Below are positions 48,380 to 58,638 of a stretch of 64,000 bases of DNA, piece after piece. This DNA comes from Zeaxanthinibacter sp. PT1. Its GTDB lineage: Bacteria > Bacteroidota > Bacteroidia > Flavobacteriales > Flavobacteriaceae. Below the pieces are notes generated by a model that was given only the letters and a program-made list of their open reading frames with translations, was not told where the DNA came from and did not search any database. How positions within the stretch are numbered: position 1 is the stretch's first letter; every line of letters begins with the position of its first letter. A program made the translations under genes and the position numbers. The stretch lies in the NCBI RefSeq assembly GCF_028464225.1, contig NZ_JAQPCN010000001.1, positions 1 to 64,000 of the forward strand, written 5' to 3'.

Positions 48380-50311
48380 TTAGTCCACGTTGTCGTGCAG
48401 GAATGAGTTATTTGAACGGATTTGCATTTCATCATTGCTGTCTTCACCAAGTGAAGTCCTGGAGATTTTTCCTTCCTTATTATGGGCAGAAAGGTCTACT
48501 CCCTGACGTTTATACGCAGGCTCCTTCTCTATTTCATCAATATTATTTACGTTATTCTGGAACTTGTAATTGAAGTCCTTCAGCTTTTTCCTGCGCTCGG
48601 CAGCACGTTCCTTCAGTAATGCCTCTATAGGGCTGTTCATCGGGTCTGGTTCTTCAGTATCCGCTACGGTTTGCTTGGATTCCTCCTGGCGGACTGTCTT
48701 TTTCTCGAACACCAACTCACTGTCTTTCAGCTTAGGCTCAAACTTCTCGGCCTTTGATTTTGCACCGGTAAGTTTTTTCTCCAGGTCCATATAATCATCC
48801 AGACTATACCTGGTCTCTCCATCTTTGTTATATTCTAAAACGGGTACCACCTCTATATGATCCTCTACATCCATATCCCTGACCTCATCGTCCAAGCTAA
48901 AAGTGATGGTGTGTTCTTTTTCTTCTTCCTGTACCGGTTCCTCCTTCTTTAAAGGCATATCAAAACTAAAAGCGATCTGGTCTCTATCCGATCTCTTTGA
49001 AGAGACAACCTCCGGGTCCACTACTTCTATAGACTCCAGGGATTCCTTAGAATCGATTATAATAAAGTCCTCTTCCTTCACCCCCGTAGCAACCACTTCG
49101 TCATAGAAAACATTAAAATTCCTGATGTAATTGGTCGTAGGGATCAGGTCCATCTCCTCTTCCTTCTTTGCCTTAGGCTGTTGCTTCTGAGCGGGTTTCT
49201 GAACGATCTCTTCATCTTCCAGTACATGAACTACCGGCTCCTGGCTCAGGTTACGGGTTGCTTTTTGTTCATCCTCCAGCGTATGGATGATCTTTTTGGA
49301 TTCGGTATTGACGATCTCATCCTGCTGGTCTATATTAAAACCCGTAGCGATGACGGTTACGGCAATAGCCTCTCCTAAGTTTTCATCTTCCCCAACACCC
49401 ATGATGATATTGGCTCCATGACCTGCCTCGATCTGGATGTGATCATTGATCTCACCGATCTCATCGATAGTAATCTCCTGGGCCCCTGAAACGATCAGCA
49501 ACAATACGTTCTTGGCTCCCGTGATCTTATTATCATTAAGCAATGGAGAATCCAGTGCTTTCATTATAGCCTCGTTGGCCCTGTTTGATCCTGAAGAAAC
49601 TGAAGACCCCATAATTGCCGTACCGCTATTGGATAAAACGGTCTTTGCATCCCTGAGGTCAATATTCTGGGTGTAGTGGTGGGTAATTACTTCTGCAATC
49701 CCCCTGGCTGCGGTGGCAAGCACTTCATCTGCCTTAGAGAAACCTGCTTTAAAGCCCAGGTTGCCGTAAACTTCCCTTAATTTATTGTTATTGATCACGA
49801 TCAGGGAATCCACATTGGCACGTAATTTTTCGATCCCTATCTGTGCTTGTTTGCATCGGCTCTTACCTTCAAACTGGAAAGGCATGGTAACGATCCCCAC
49901 CGTTAAGACGTCCATCTCCATGGCGAGTTTAGCAATAACAGGTGCAGCTCCTGTACCGGTTCCTCCACCCATCCCGGCAGTGATGAAGATCATCTTGGTC
50001 GTAGTATCCAGCATCTGCTTGATCTCTTCCATACTCTCCAAGGCTGCCTGTTCGCCGACTTCCGGGTTTGCGCCCGCTCCTAATCCCTCAGTCAGGGAAA
50101 CCCCCAGCTGAATTTTGTTGGGCACCGAGCTGTTCTGTAATGCCTGAGCATCGGTATTACATATTACAAAATCCACACCGTTTATCCCGGCCTGGAACAT
50201 GTGGTTGATGGCGTTACTTCCGCCTCCACCTACTCCGATCACTTTAATTACGTTGCTTTGATTCTTGGGCAAATCAAAGGCGATGTTGTCAAATTCGGTG
50301 TTGCTGCTCAT
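48380..50311 (-). CDS. ftsZ: Cell division protein FtsZ
   Basis: A 643-residue tubulin-like GTPase that forms the division ring. ATG 50311 is used; the frame begins two codons earlier at TTG. The GTPase part (to about residue 330) has 'IKVIGVGGGGSNAINHM', the tubulin signature 'AGMGGGTGTGAAPVIAKLA', and the T7 loop 'QNIDLRDAKTVL', where the usual NxDFADV of other phyla is NIDLRDA, with both catalytic Asp kept. A long acidic linker follows, then the conserved tail 'EPAYKRQGVDL' and 'RSNNSFLHDNVD', common in Bacteroidota FtsZ. The length is well above the 380-residue norm of other phyla but usual for flavobacteria. Last gene of the dcw cluster. Confidence 0.97.
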   Translation of the reverse strand: MSSNTEFDNIAFDLPKNQSNVIKVIGVGGGGSNAINHMFQAGINGVDFVICNTDAQALQNSSVPNKIQLGVSLTEGLGAGANPEVGEQAALESMEEIKQMLDTTTKMIFITAGMGGGTGTGAAPVIAKLAMEMDVLTVGIVTMPFQFEGKSRCKQAQIGIEKLRANVDSLIVINNNKLREVYGNLGFKAGFSKADEVLATAARGIAEVITHHYTQNIDLRDAKTVLSNSGTAIMGSSVSSGSNRANEAIMKALDSPLLNDNKITGAKNVLLLIVSGAQEITIDEIGEINDHIQIEAGHGANIIMGVGEDENLGEAIAVTVIATGFNIDQQDEIVNTESKKIIHTLEDEQKATRNLSQEPVVHVLEDEEIVQKPAQKQQPKAKKEEEMDLIPTTNYIRNFNVFYDEVVATGVKEEDFIIIDSKESLESIEVVDPEVVSSKRSDRDQIAFSFDMPLKKEEPVQEEEKEHTITFSLDDEVRDMDVEDHIEVVPVLEYNKDGETRYSLDDYMDLEKKLTGAKSKAEKFEPKLKDSELVFEKKTVRQEESKQTVADTEEPDPMNSPIEALLKERAAERRKKLKDFNYKFQNNVNNIDEIEKEPAYKRQGVDLSAHNKEGKISRTSLGEDSNDEMQIRSNNSFLHDNVD

Positions 50312-50354
50312 GATCAATAATTTTGAGGTTTTTATGTGCTTCTGTGTATTCTGA

Positions 50355-51683
50355 TTATTCTGCGTTATCTAAAAAATCTTTCAATTTCTCAGACCAACGG
50401 TCAAAGACCGACTTCCTTTCTCTGCGAACTCCGGTCTGTGTACCTTCCTCCATGGTGGTTTCCAGTACTAATTCTGTATCAATCTCTTGTTGGGTATCTT
50501 CTGCATCATGTTTCATGCGACCCTGGTTCCTGACGGCATTCATCAATAATCCAACCGCTGTAGCGTAGAGCGGACTTGCGATCTCTTCATCAGAATCCCC
50601 CGCCAGGTGCTCGTTAGGGTATCCAATCCGTGTATCCATCCCGGTGATATACTCTACCAGTTGCTTCAGATGCTTTAACTGGCTGCCTCCCCCGGTGAGG
50701 ACAATACCCGCAATTAATTTTTTCTTTTGTTCTTCGTGCCCGTAATTCTTGATCTCTACGTATACCTGCTCTATGATCTCCACTACCCTTGCGTGAATGA
50801 TCTTTGAGAGGTTTTTCAGGGTGATCTCCTTGGGCTCCCTGCCCCTAAGACCGGGAATGCTCACGATCTCGTTATCCTTGTTCTCGCCCGGCCAGGCAGA
50901 ACCAAACTTGATCTTCAGCAATTCGGCCTGCTTCTCAATGATAGAGCAGCCTTCCTTGATATCCTCGGTGATCACATTTCCACCAAAAGGAATTACCGCG
51001 GTATGCCTGATAATTCCATCTTTGAAGATGGCAAGGTCTGTTGTACCTCCCCCTATATCGATCAATGCTACACCTGCTTCTTTCTCTTCCTGGCTTAGAA
51101 CAGCATCGGAAGATGCAAGGGGCTCCAGGGTAATATTCCCTAAATCAAGTCCTGCACTTTTAATACAACGCCCTACATTCTTGATGGAAGACACCTGGCC
51201 AACCACAACGTGGAAATTTGCTTCCAGCCTGCCTCCGTACATCCCCATGGGTTGTTTAATTTCGCCCTGTCCGTCAATACGATATTCTTGCGGCAGTACA
51301 TGGATAATCTCCTCACCGGGTAACATTACCAGTTTGTAAACCTGGTTACAAAGTTTATCCAGGTCATCTTCGTTGATTACTTCTTCAGAGTTGGCCCTGG
51401 TGATGTAATCACTGTGCTGTAAGCTTCGGATGTGTTGTCCGGCTATTCCAACGACTACAGAACCTATCTTTAAACCGGAATTTGCTTCGGCCTGCTCCAC
51501 AGCCTGCTGGATAGATTGTATCGTCTGGGTGATATTGTTAACCACCCCACGATGAACCCCCAGGCTTTTAGACCTGCCGATCCCAACCACTTCAATCTTG
51601 CCGTACTCATTTTCTTTTCCAATGATGGCGACGATCTTGGTGGTCCCTATATCGAGTCCGACTGAATAATTCCCTTGTTCCAT
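50355..51683 (-). CDS. ftsA: Cell division protein FtsA
   Basis: A 442-residue actin-like ATPase that links FtsZ to the membrane. ATG 51683 gives 'MEQGNYSVGLDIGTTKIVAIIGKEN' in parts and lies five bases after the ftsQ stop; the frame itself runs to 51704. Motifs are the phosphate loop 'GLDIGTTK', 'VALIDIGGGTTDLAIFKDG', 'GIVLTGGGSQLKHL', and a 1C domain. The C-terminus ends in a basic/hydrophobic helix 'VFDRWSEKLKDFLDN', which fits the membrane-binding amphipathic helix. Forty-three bases separate it from ftsZ. Confidence 0.96.
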   Translation of the reverse strand: MEQGNYSVGLDIGTTKIVAIIGKENEYGKIEVVGIGRSKSLGVHRGVVNNITQTIQSIQQAVEQAEANSGLKIGSVVVGIAGQHIRSLQHSDYITRANSEEVINEDDLDKLCNQVYKLVMLPGEEIIHVLPQEYRIDGQGEIKQPMGMYGGRLEANFHVVVGQVSSIKNVGRCIKSAGLDLGNITLEPLASSDAVLSQEEKEAGVALIDIGGGTTDLAIFKDGIIRHTAVIPFGGNVITEDIKEGCSIIEKQAELLKIKFGSAWPGENKDNEIVSIPGLRGREPKEITLKNLSKIIHARVVEIIEQVYVEIKNYGHEEQKKKLIAGIVLTGGGSQLKHLKQLVEYITGMDTRIGYPNEHLAGDSDEEIASPLYATAVGLLMNAVRNQGRMKHDAEDTQQEIDTELVLETTMEEGTQTGVRRERKSVFDRWSEKLKDFLDNAE

Positions 51684-51688
51684 ATGTT

Positions 51689-52408
51689 CTATATTTTGGT
51701 GCACACTACTTGATTGTTAAACTCCAGGCTTACGATATCGTATTCCTTTAATGTCCGGTCTTTGGCAGCCTTCGCATAAAAGGCCTTGAAATTGTTAAAC
51801 TTCTTCTGAAGGTCTTCTATCCCCCCCAGGTTTACCACGAAATTCTCTACGCGGAATTTTAGCTGGTAATTTCCTTCTTCCAGGATATGGATACCTATGA
51901 CGTTCTTCCTAAGAAAGTCGTCCGTGTTAATATATTTCAGGATTACATAGGCATCCTCTAATGCTTTGCCTGTGATCTTCCCTGTTATAATTGGTACGCG
52001 GGCTGAATGGTTGCTCGATAAAGGCATACGTTTCCCCTCCTCATCTAGGTAATATTTGGGGTATCCCTCTATGCGACCTATGGGTTGCCTTTGTTCGATC
52101 TTGGTTGTGAGTTCGCCGTTTACAGTAAGAAATACCTGGGCGTCTTTCACCATTTCGTTGGTTTCAATAACCTCCTCAATAGTATTCAAAGCTATATTTT
52201 CTTTAGGGACGTTTGAGAGCCTGCCGTATTTTTGTATTAACAATTTATTAACCGTTTCCTCGGTTACGTATAAATTATCACTGCCGACAAAGGATATCCG
52301 GATTCCCTGCACATTACGGTCAGCACTCCTTTTCGAAGAAAAAGCGTAAAGCCCTATGACGCAGATCATTAATCCGGCAAGTTTGAGATAATTCAGTTTA
52401 GCCTTCAT
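51689..52408 (-). CDS. ftsQ: Cell division protein FtsQ
   Basis: A 239-residue bitopic protein from ATG 52408, which overlaps the end of murC by 11 bases. A short basic cytoplasmic end precedes one membrane helix (LKLAGLMICVIGLYAF), then a periplasmic POTRA domain ('GIRISFVGSDNLYVTEETVNKLL' in parts) and a beta domain ('LTTKIEQRQPIGRIEGYPKYYLDEEGKRMPL' in parts). FtsQ ties the cytoplasmic ring to the wall-synthesis enzymes FtsW/FtsI. Sequence conservation in this family is low, so the call rests on layout plus its place between murC and ftsA. Confidence 0.9.
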   Translation of the reverse strand: MKAKLNYLKLAGLMICVIGLYAFSSKRSADRNVQGIRISFVGSDNLYVTEETVNKLLIQKYGRLSNVPKENIALNTIEEVIETNEMVKDAQVFLTVNGELTTKIEQRQPIGRIEGYPKYYLDEEGKRMPLSSNHSARVPIITGKITGKALEDAYVILKYINTDDFLRKNVIGIHILEEGNYQLKFRVENFVVNLGGIEDLQKKFNNFKAFYAKAAKDRTLKEYDIVSLEFNNQVVCTKI

Positions 52409-53750
52409 GTTCCAGTTCTTTTTGTATTTGTGCAACTTCCAGTCCAATATCCCCGGCCCCCATAGTGATCAAAACTTCGGGGCGCCTTCTTTTTATTTCT
52501 TCAATTAATCCTTCCTTTTTTACTAATTCTTTTTCATCCAAATCCAGCTGCTCTAATAACCAGGAAGAGGTGATGCCCTGTATAGGTAATTCACGTGCCG
52601 GATAAATATCCAGCAGCAGCAGGCAGTCAAATTGAGAGAGGCTGCGTGCAAAACCCTCCGCAAAGTCCCTTGTCCGTGAAAATAAGTGCGGCTGGAAGAC
52701 TACCACAGTTCGCTTACCCGGATGCATTTCTGTCACCGCCTGGTAAACTGCATCGATCTCCCCGGGATGATGCGCATAATCATCGATAAAAATCAGGTCC
52801 TCCCGCCGGATCCTGTAAGAAAATCTTCTAGACACACCTTTGAAAGAAGACAGTGCTTTACCTAGCTTTTCCCCTGAGGTATTCGCCTGCGAAGCCATAG
52901 CAAAGGCTACAAGGGCATTGAGCAGGTTGTGTCTCCCGGGTAAAGCAAAAGAGAGTCCGGTAAAAACAGACTCCGGACCGTGTATGTCAAAGTGATATTT
53001 TCCACCGGATACCTTCAGGTTCTGTATGCTGTAATCAGCATCTTCTTCTATCCCGTAAGTGATCCCATCAATCGCCAGCCCTTTCCTCACAAATAGCTTA
53101 CCTCCCGGTTTCAGCCTCCCGGCAAAATCATGGAAAGATTGCACTAATTGTTCGCCATCTCCATATATATCCAGGTGATCCGCTTCCATAGAAGTGATAC
53201 AAGCAATGTCTGGAGTTAATCGCAAGAAGGAACGATCGTACTCATCGGCTTCTACAACGGAATATTCAGTTCCTTCCAGTATGAAATTGCTATGAAAATC
53301 TTCAGAAATCCCACCTAGGAAAGCCATTAACGGAACGCCGGACTCTTTCAGTAAATGAGCAAGGATAGTAGATGTGGTTGTCTTTCCATGAGTTCCGGCT
53401 ACAGCAAAACAAAATGATTCTTTAGTGACTGCACCAAGAACCTCGGAACGTTTCTTTACCTTAAAATTCCTGGCGTTGAAATACGCCAGTTCCTTGTGGT
53501 CTTTAGGTACGGCAGGAGTGTACACCACCAATGTTGTGGCAGCATCCCTGAACCTTCCCTTTATCTCGGATACATCATCTGTATAATGGATGATCATCCC
53601 CATTTCCTCTAACTCCCTCGTCAGTGGTGAAGATGTCTTATCATAACCGCCTACCTCTTTCCCGATGAAATGGAAATACCGGGCCAGGGCAGACATTCCT
53701 ATGCCCCCAATCCCGATAAAATAAACGTTATGTATTTCCTTTATATTCAT
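52398..53750 (-). CDS. murC: UDP-N-acetylmuramate--L-alanine ligase
   Basis: A 450-residue ATP-dependent ligase adding L-Ala to UDP-MurNAc. '[17 protein letters not shown]' (UDP-binding), the ATP loop '[18 protein letters not shown]', '[14 protein letters not shown]', '[13 protein letters not shown]' and '[11 protein letters not shown]' are the Mur-ligase and MurC signatures. Length is standard. The start overlaps the end of murG by four bases. Confidence 0.97.
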   Translation of the reverse strand: MNIKEIHNVYFIGIGGIGMSALARYFHFIGKEVGGYDKTSSPLTRELEEMGMIIHYTDDVSEIKGRFRDAATTLVVYTPAVPKDHKELAYFNARNFKVKKRSEVLGAVTKESFCFAVAGTHGKTTTSTILAHLLKESGVPLMAFLGGISEDFHSNFILEGTEYSVVEADEYDRSFLRLTPDIACITSMEADHLDIYGDGEQLVQSFHDFAGRLKPGGKLFVRKGLAIDGITYGIEEDADYSIQNLKVSGGKYHFDIHGPESVFTGLSFALPGRHNLLNALVAFAMASQANTSGEKLGKALSSFKGVSRRFSYRIRREDLIFIDDYAHHPGEIDAVYQAVTEMHPGKRTVVVFQPHLFSRTRDFAEGFARSLSQFDCLLLLDIYPARELPIQGITSSWLLEQLDLDEKELVKKEGLIEEIKRRRPEVLITMGAGDIGLEVAQIQKELEHEG

Positions 53751-54844
53751 GATGCGGTTGGTAGTAACTTTTCTATTTCATCTACAATCCTGCGCGTTGC
53801 ATCCGGCAATGCCATCGTCCTGATATTCTCTCCCAGCCTTCTACGCCCTTCCGGAGTGTTCATCAGCTTCCTGAAAACTGTTTCAAAGCTGGCATCCAAC
53901 TCATCCTCCTTCAGCATAATTGCTGCATTTTTATCCACCATGGCCCGGGCATTCTTGGTCTGGTGATCTTCAGCCACATGGGGAGAAGGAATTAAGATCA
54001 CCGGTTTACCTACCAAGGCTAATTCTGATACTGCACCGGCACCTGCCCGTGAAATGATCGTATCTGCCATGGCATAAGCCAGGTCCATCCGGTTCAGGAA
54101 ATCATAGACCCGAATGGTCTCCGTTTCCATTCCTTTGTAACTTTCATAGTACCCCTTTCCACATTGCCAAACCAGCTGTATTCCCATTTCCTCAATTAAC
54201 GAAAGCTTATCAGCGATTAACTCATTGATCCTTCGTGATCCAAGGCTTCCACCTAATACCACCAAGGTGTTTTTTTGAACATCCAGCTTAAAATATGCAG
54301 CAGCCTCTTCCTTGGAGTCCAGTGCCTGGATCAGGGATTCACGCACCGGGTTACCCGTCTTTACCACTTTCTCTGCGGGGAAGAATTTCTCCATCCCATC
54401 ATAGGCAACGCAGATCTTTGCCGCCCTTTTCGCCAATAGCTTATTGGTGATACCGGCATAAGAATTCTGTTCCTGTAACACACAGGGTATCCCCTTCTTG
54501 GAAGCCACCTGCAACACAGGTCCACTGGCAAATCCCCCTGTGCCTATAGCCACATGCGGTTTAAACTCGGATACTATCTTACTTGCCTTTAACAAACTCT
54601 GCATCAACTTAAAGGGAAACATTAAATTTTTCAGGCTGAGTTTCCTTTGCAGCCCTGTGATCCACAATCCTTTTATCTCGTACCCCGCCTGTGGTACTTT
54701 TTCCATTTCCATCCTCCCTTTTGCCCCGACAAAAAGAAAACTGGCATCAGGGTATCGCTTCTTCAGCTCATTGGCAATTGCGATAGCCGGGTAAATATGC
54801 CCTCCTGTTCCCCCTCCGGATAATATGAATCTATAATTGTCCAC
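53747..54844 (-). CDS. murG: Undecaprenyldiphospho-muramoylpentapeptide beta-N-acetylglucosaminyltransferase
   Basis: A 365-residue peripheral membrane glycosyltransferase that makes lipid II from lipid I. The N-terminal glycine loop '[20 protein letters not shown]', '[14 protein letters not shown]', '[16 protein letters not shown]' and the C-terminal '[14 protein letters not shown]', '[23 protein letters not shown]' (in parts) are typical. Length is standard. It overlaps ftsW by 14 bases and murC by four. Confidence 0.97.
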   Translation of the reverse strand: MDNYRFILSGGGTGGHIYPAIAIANELKKRYPDASFLFVGAKGRMEMEKVPQAGYEIKGLWITGLQRKLSLKNLMFPFKLMQSLLKASKIVSEFKPHVAIGTGGFASGPVLQVASKKGIPCVLQEQNSYAGITNKLLAKRAAKICVAYDGMEKFFPAEKVVKTGNPVRESLIQALDSKEEAAAYFKLDVQKNTLVVLGGSLGSRRINELIADKLSLIEEMGIQLVWQCGKGYYESYKGMETETIRVYDFLNRMDLAYAMADTIISRAGAGAVSELALVGKPVILIPSPHVAEDHQTKNARAMVDKNAAIMLKEDELDASFETVFRKLMNTPEGRRRLGENIRTMALPDATRRIVDEIEKLLPTAS

Positions 54845-56030
54845 TCAATATCTCTAAAGGGTTGGTCTCATCGTTTTCTACGGGCTCTTCCGACTTTTTC
54901 TCCCGCTTGATACTGGCACTCAGAATTATGCCAATGGCCAGGCAGGTCATCCAGATAGAGGTACCTCCACTACTGATCAGGGGAAGGGTCTGACCGGTTA
55001 CAGGGAACAGCTCTACCGCTACAGCCATGTTAATTAAAGCCTGGAACACTATAGGAATTCCTACACCCACTACTAATAATTTTCCAAAAATACTTTCATG
55101 TGCATTGGCCACTACGACGATCCTGAACAATAAAAGCATATAGAAGAACAGCAATGCCAATCCTCCCAACAGTCCGTATTCTTCGATGATGATCGCATAG
55201 ATGAAATCCGAGGAACTCTGGGGCAGGAAATTTTTCATCACACTTTTCCCGGCTCCATTACCCATAATTCCCCCGGTGGCAATAGCGATCTTAGCTTTTT
55301 CTATCTGGTAATCGGATTCGGTATCCGCAGGATCCCAGAAACTCTCTATCCTGCTGACCCAGGTATCAATACGGTTGGGAATAAGGTCCGGTACTGCTTT
55401 GGCCAGGAGGATGAACATGAACAGCATGGCAATTCCTGCACCCACCATACCCAATAGGTATTTTATAGGGTAACCTCCCAGGAAACACAACACCATTACC
55501 ATGAAAAATATAATGGCTGCCGTAGAGAAGTTGGCAGGCAGTATCAGCATAATCACAAGGAAAACCGGAACCCAAAGCGGTAAAAGACTTTCCTTAAATG
55601 TGACTGTCTTATCCTTCATCTTGGTGAGGTATCGCGCTACATAGATCATTAACACCACTGCTGCAAGGTTAGAGGTCTGGAAAGATATACCGACGAATGG
55701 AAGTCGGATCCAACGACTAGCATTGGCACCGTCAATGGTGGTTCCCTGGGCAAGAGTATATACTAATAGCACTAAGACTACGGGCATCGCAATGATGGAC
55801 AACCCTTTAAAGAAATGTGTCGGTATTTTATGAACAGCGAAAATGATCCCAAAACCCAGGAATAAAAGCATGGCATGCTTTAGTAGGTACCCGATCGTAG
55901 TCCCTGTCCCGACAACATATACCAGGTTACTACTGGCACTGTAAACAGGCAGGAACGAAAAAAGGGCGAGCAAGGCCACCACGGCCCAAATCACCTTATC
56001 CCCTTTTATGTTCTGGAACAATCCACTCAT
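54831..56030 (-). CDS. ftsW: Lipid II polymerase FtsW (SEDS family)
   Basis: A 399-residue inner-membrane glycosyltransferase with ten predicted spans that polymerises lipid II at the septum with FtsI. '[20 protein letters not shown]' (SEDS loop), '[22 protein letters not shown]', '[21 protein letters not shown]' with the conserved Glu, and '[21 protein letters not shown]' (in parts) are the family hallmarks. The gene is four bases after murD. Confidence 0.96.
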   Translation of the reverse strand: MSGLFQNIKGDKVIWAVVALLALFSFLPVYSASSNLVYVVGTGTTIGYLLKHAMLLFLGFGIIFAVHKIPTHFFKGLSIIAMPVVLVLLVYTLAQGTTIDGANASRWIRLPFVGISFQTSNLAAVVLMIYVARYLTKMKDKTVTFKESLLPLWVPVFLVIMLILPANFSTAAIIFFMVMVLCFLGGYPIKYLLGMVGAGIAMLFMFILLAKAVPDLIPNRIDTWVSRIESFWDPADTESDYQIEKAKIAIATGGIMGNGAGKSVMKNFLPQSSSDFIYAIIIEEYGLLGGLALLFFYMLLLFRIVVVANAHESIFGKLLVVGVGIPIVFQALINMAVAVELFPVTGQTLPLISSGGTSIWMTCLAIGIILSASIKREKKSEEPVENDETNPLEILSGQL

Positions 56031-56034
56031 GGTT

Positions 56035-57369
56035 TTACAAATTCTTTACAGCTTCCTTAAATTGGTTCCCCCTGTCCTCGTAATTATTGAACAGGTCAAA
56101 ACTCGCACAAGCAGGTGACAGCAAAACGGTGTCCCCGCGTTCAGATATCTTATAGGCCACCTTTACAGCTTCCTGCATAGCAACCGTCTCTACCACTAAG
56201 TCTACAGCATTGCCGAAGGTCTCAACAATCTTAGAATTGTCTACGCCCAGGCAAATAATTGCCTTTACCTTTTCACGTACCAGGGGCATAAGGGATTTGT
56301 AGTCGTTGCCCTTATCAATTCCCCCAACAATCCAGATCGTAGGCCCGCTCATACTATCCAGGGCGTAATATGTTGCATTGACATTGGTCGCCTTGGAGTC
56401 ATTGATGTACTGTACATGGTGAATTTTCAGCACCTTCTCCAGGCGATGCGGGGCTCCCTGGAAATTCTGAATACTCTGGCGAATGGTCTCCTTCCGGATA
56501 CTGACCAGTTTAGCCACCGTAGCTGCCGCCATGGTATTCTTTAAGTTATGCTTGCCTTCCAGGGCCAATGCTTCGTTTTTCATATCAATAGTGTTTTCAT
56601 TTGTCTTAATCCGTATGTTCTCTTTCTCCAGCCAGGCACCCTGTTGCAACTTCTTTTCAATGGAAAAGGGCAGCATTTGCGGCCGTACCGGGTGATCTTT
56701 TAACCAGGATACCGTTACTTCGTCATCGGCATCATAGATGAAAAAATCCTCTTCTCGTTGATTTTCAGCGATCCGGAATTTAGAGGCGATATAATTCTCA
56801 AACTTATATTCGTACCGGTCCAGGTGGTCTTCAGAGATATTGGTGATTATCGCTATGTGCGGCTTAAAATCCCTTATCCCGTCTAACTGGAAGCTGCTGA
56901 TCTCCAGTACATAATATTCATACTGTTCTTCTGCGACCATCTTTGCAAAACTATCCCCGATATTCCCGGCCATCCCAACATTTAATCCTGCCTCTTTCAG
57001 GATATGGTAGGTCAGCATGGTCGTAGTGGTTTTCCCATTACTCCCGGTGATTCCAATGATAGTGGCGTCGGTATACTTGGCTGCGAACTCGATTTCAGAT
57101 ATTACCGGGGTCCCTTGTTCGAGTAATGCTTTTACCAGGGCTACCTTATCAGGAATACCCGGGCTTTTCATTACCAGGTCTGCCTGTAAGATTCTCGCTT
57201 CAGTATGTCCTTCTTCTTCCCAATCAACTCCAAGATGTATAAGAACGTCTTTATATTTTTTTGCTATCCGGCCTTTGTCCGATACAAAGACCTCGTACCC
57301 TTTCTGTTTGCCCAATATGGCGGTACCAATTCCACTCTCGCCCCCACCAAGTACGACCAGCTTTTTCAT
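56035..57369 (-). CDS. murD: UDP-N-acetylmuramoylalanine--D-glutamate ligase
   Basis: A 444-residue ligase adding D-Glu to UDP-MurNAc-L-Ala. 'VVLGGGESGIGTAILGKQKG', 'VMKSPGIPDKV', the ATP loop 'IIGITGSNGKTTTTMLTYH', 'ALEGKHNLKNTMAAATVAKL', 'YINDSKATNVNATYYAL' and 'LSPACASFDLFNNYEDRG' are the MurD set. Length is standard. Its ATG overlaps the mraY stop (TAATG). Confidence 0.97.
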   Translation of the reverse strand: MKKLVVLGGGESGIGTAILGKQKGYEVFVSDKGRIAKKYKDVLIHLGVDWEEEGHTEARILQADLVMKSPGIPDKVALVKALLEQGTPVISEIEFAAKYTDATIIGITGSNGKTTTTMLTYHILKEAGLNVGMAGNIGDSFAKMVAEEQYEYYVLEISSFQLDGIRDFKPHIAIITNISEDHLDRYEYKFENYIASKFRIAENQREEDFFIYDADDEVTVSWLKDHPVRPQMLPFSIEKKLQQGAWLEKENIRIKTNENTIDMKNEALALEGKHNLKNTMAAATVAKLVSIRKETIRQSIQNFQGAPHRLEKVLKIHHVQYINDSKATNVNATYYALDSMSGPTIWIVGGIDKGNDYKSLMPLVREKVKAIICLGVDNSKIVETFGNAVDLVVETVAMQEAVKVAYKISERGDTVLLSPACASFDLFNNYEDRGNQFKEAVKNL

Positions 57370-58589
57370 TATCGGACTTTTAGGGTCACGATGGTTACGA
57401 TTGCCAGGAGGATCCCGATAATCCAGAACCTGGTCACGATCTTACTCTCGTGGTAACCCTTCTTCTGGTAGTGGTGATGCAGGGGTGACATAAGGAAAAT
57501 TCTTCTCCCTTCACCGTATTTCTGCTTGGTATACTTGAAATAACTCACCTGTATCATCACCGAGAGCGACTCGGCAAAAAAGATCCCGCATAAAAGTGGG
57601 ATCAGTAATTCTTTCCTTACGATCAGCGCAATTACCGCTATAACCCCACCAATGGTAAGACTACCGGTATCCCCCATAAACACCTGTGCTGGGAAGGCAT
57701 TGTACCATAAGAAACCAACTAAGGCTCCTACGAAGGCCGCAATAAATACCACCAGTTCACCTGCCCTGGGGATAAAGAAGATATCCAGGTAGTCCGAGAA
57801 TATGATGTTACCGGAAACCCAGGCAAAAATGCCAAGGGTAAGTACAATGATAGCAGAGGTCCCTGCTGCCAGCCCATCGATGCCGTCTGTCAGGTTGGCG
57901 CCATTAGAAACAGCGGTCACGATAAAAATGACAATGGGAATAAACAGCAACCAGGCGTAATCCTTGGCTCCTTCACCCATCCAGCCCAGCATGGCACTAT
58001 AGTCCAGTTCGTTATCTTTAAAGAAAGGCACATTGGTTTTGATCGATTTGATCTCCTTTCCCTCTACCTGCTCTACGGTGAACCGCTCCGTGATCATGCT
58101 GCTGTTATTTTCCTTCATAGTCACCTCCGGGTGAAAGTAGAGCGTCGCCCCTACCATGAGACCCAGCATTACCTGCCCCATCACTTTAAATCGTCCTTTG
58201 AGTCCCTGCTTGTTCTTCTTAAAGATCTTGATGTAATCGTCGATAAAACCGATAGCCCCCATCCAAAGGGTGGTCACGATCAGCAGCAGGATGTATACAT
58301 TGTCCAGTTTGGTAAAAAGTAATACGGGAACAAGGGTAGACATGATGATGATAAGTCCCCCCATGGTAGGGGTTCCTGCCTTCTGCTCCTGCCCTTCAAG
58401 TCCCAGGTCCCTGACAGTCTCACCGATCTGTTTTCGCTGCAGGAATAAAATGATCCGTTTGCCATAGACCGTAGCCAGGACCAGGGATAACAAAACAGAC
58501 ATAGCCGCCCGGAAAGAGAGGAACTGGAATAAGGTTGCTCCCGGGAACTGGTATTGTTTTTCTAAGTATTCGAACAGATAATACAGCAT
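57369..58589 (-). CDS. mraY: Phospho-N-acetylmuramoyl-pentapeptide transferase
   Basis: A 406-residue membrane enzyme that makes lipid I from undecaprenyl phosphate. '[21 protein letters not shown]', '[20 protein letters not shown]' (catalytic Asp pair), '[19 protein letters not shown]', '[20 protein letters not shown]' and '[20 protein letters not shown]' are the family motifs. It is about 45 residues longer than the usual 360 because of a periplasmic insert near residues 155-205 ([20 protein letters not shown] and onward). 49 bases separate it from murE. Confidence 0.97.
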   Translation of the reverse strand: MLYYLFEYLEKQYQFPGATLFQFLSFRAAMSVLLSLVLATVYGKRIILFLQRKQIGETVRDLGLEGQEQKAGTPTMGGLIIIMSTLVPVLLFTKLDNVYILLLIVTTLWMGAIGFIDDYIKIFKKNKQGLKGRFKVMGQVMLGLMVGATLYFHPEVTMKENNSSMITERFTVEQVEGKEIKSIKTNVPFFKDNELDYSAMLGWMGEGAKDYAWLLFIPIVIFIVTAVSNGANLTDGIDGLAAGTSAIIVLTLGIFAWVSGNIIFSDYLDIFFIPRAGELVVFIAAFVGALVGFLWYNAFPAQVFMGDTGSLTIGGVIAVIALIVRKELLIPLLCGIFFAESLSVMIQVSYFKYTKQKYGEGRRIFLMSPLHHHYQKKGYHESKIVTRFWIIGILLAIVTIVTLKVR

Positions 58590-58638
58590 CTTGTCAGTTA
58601 TCTAGTATGTCCGGACTCCTTGGAGTACCGGGCTGGTT

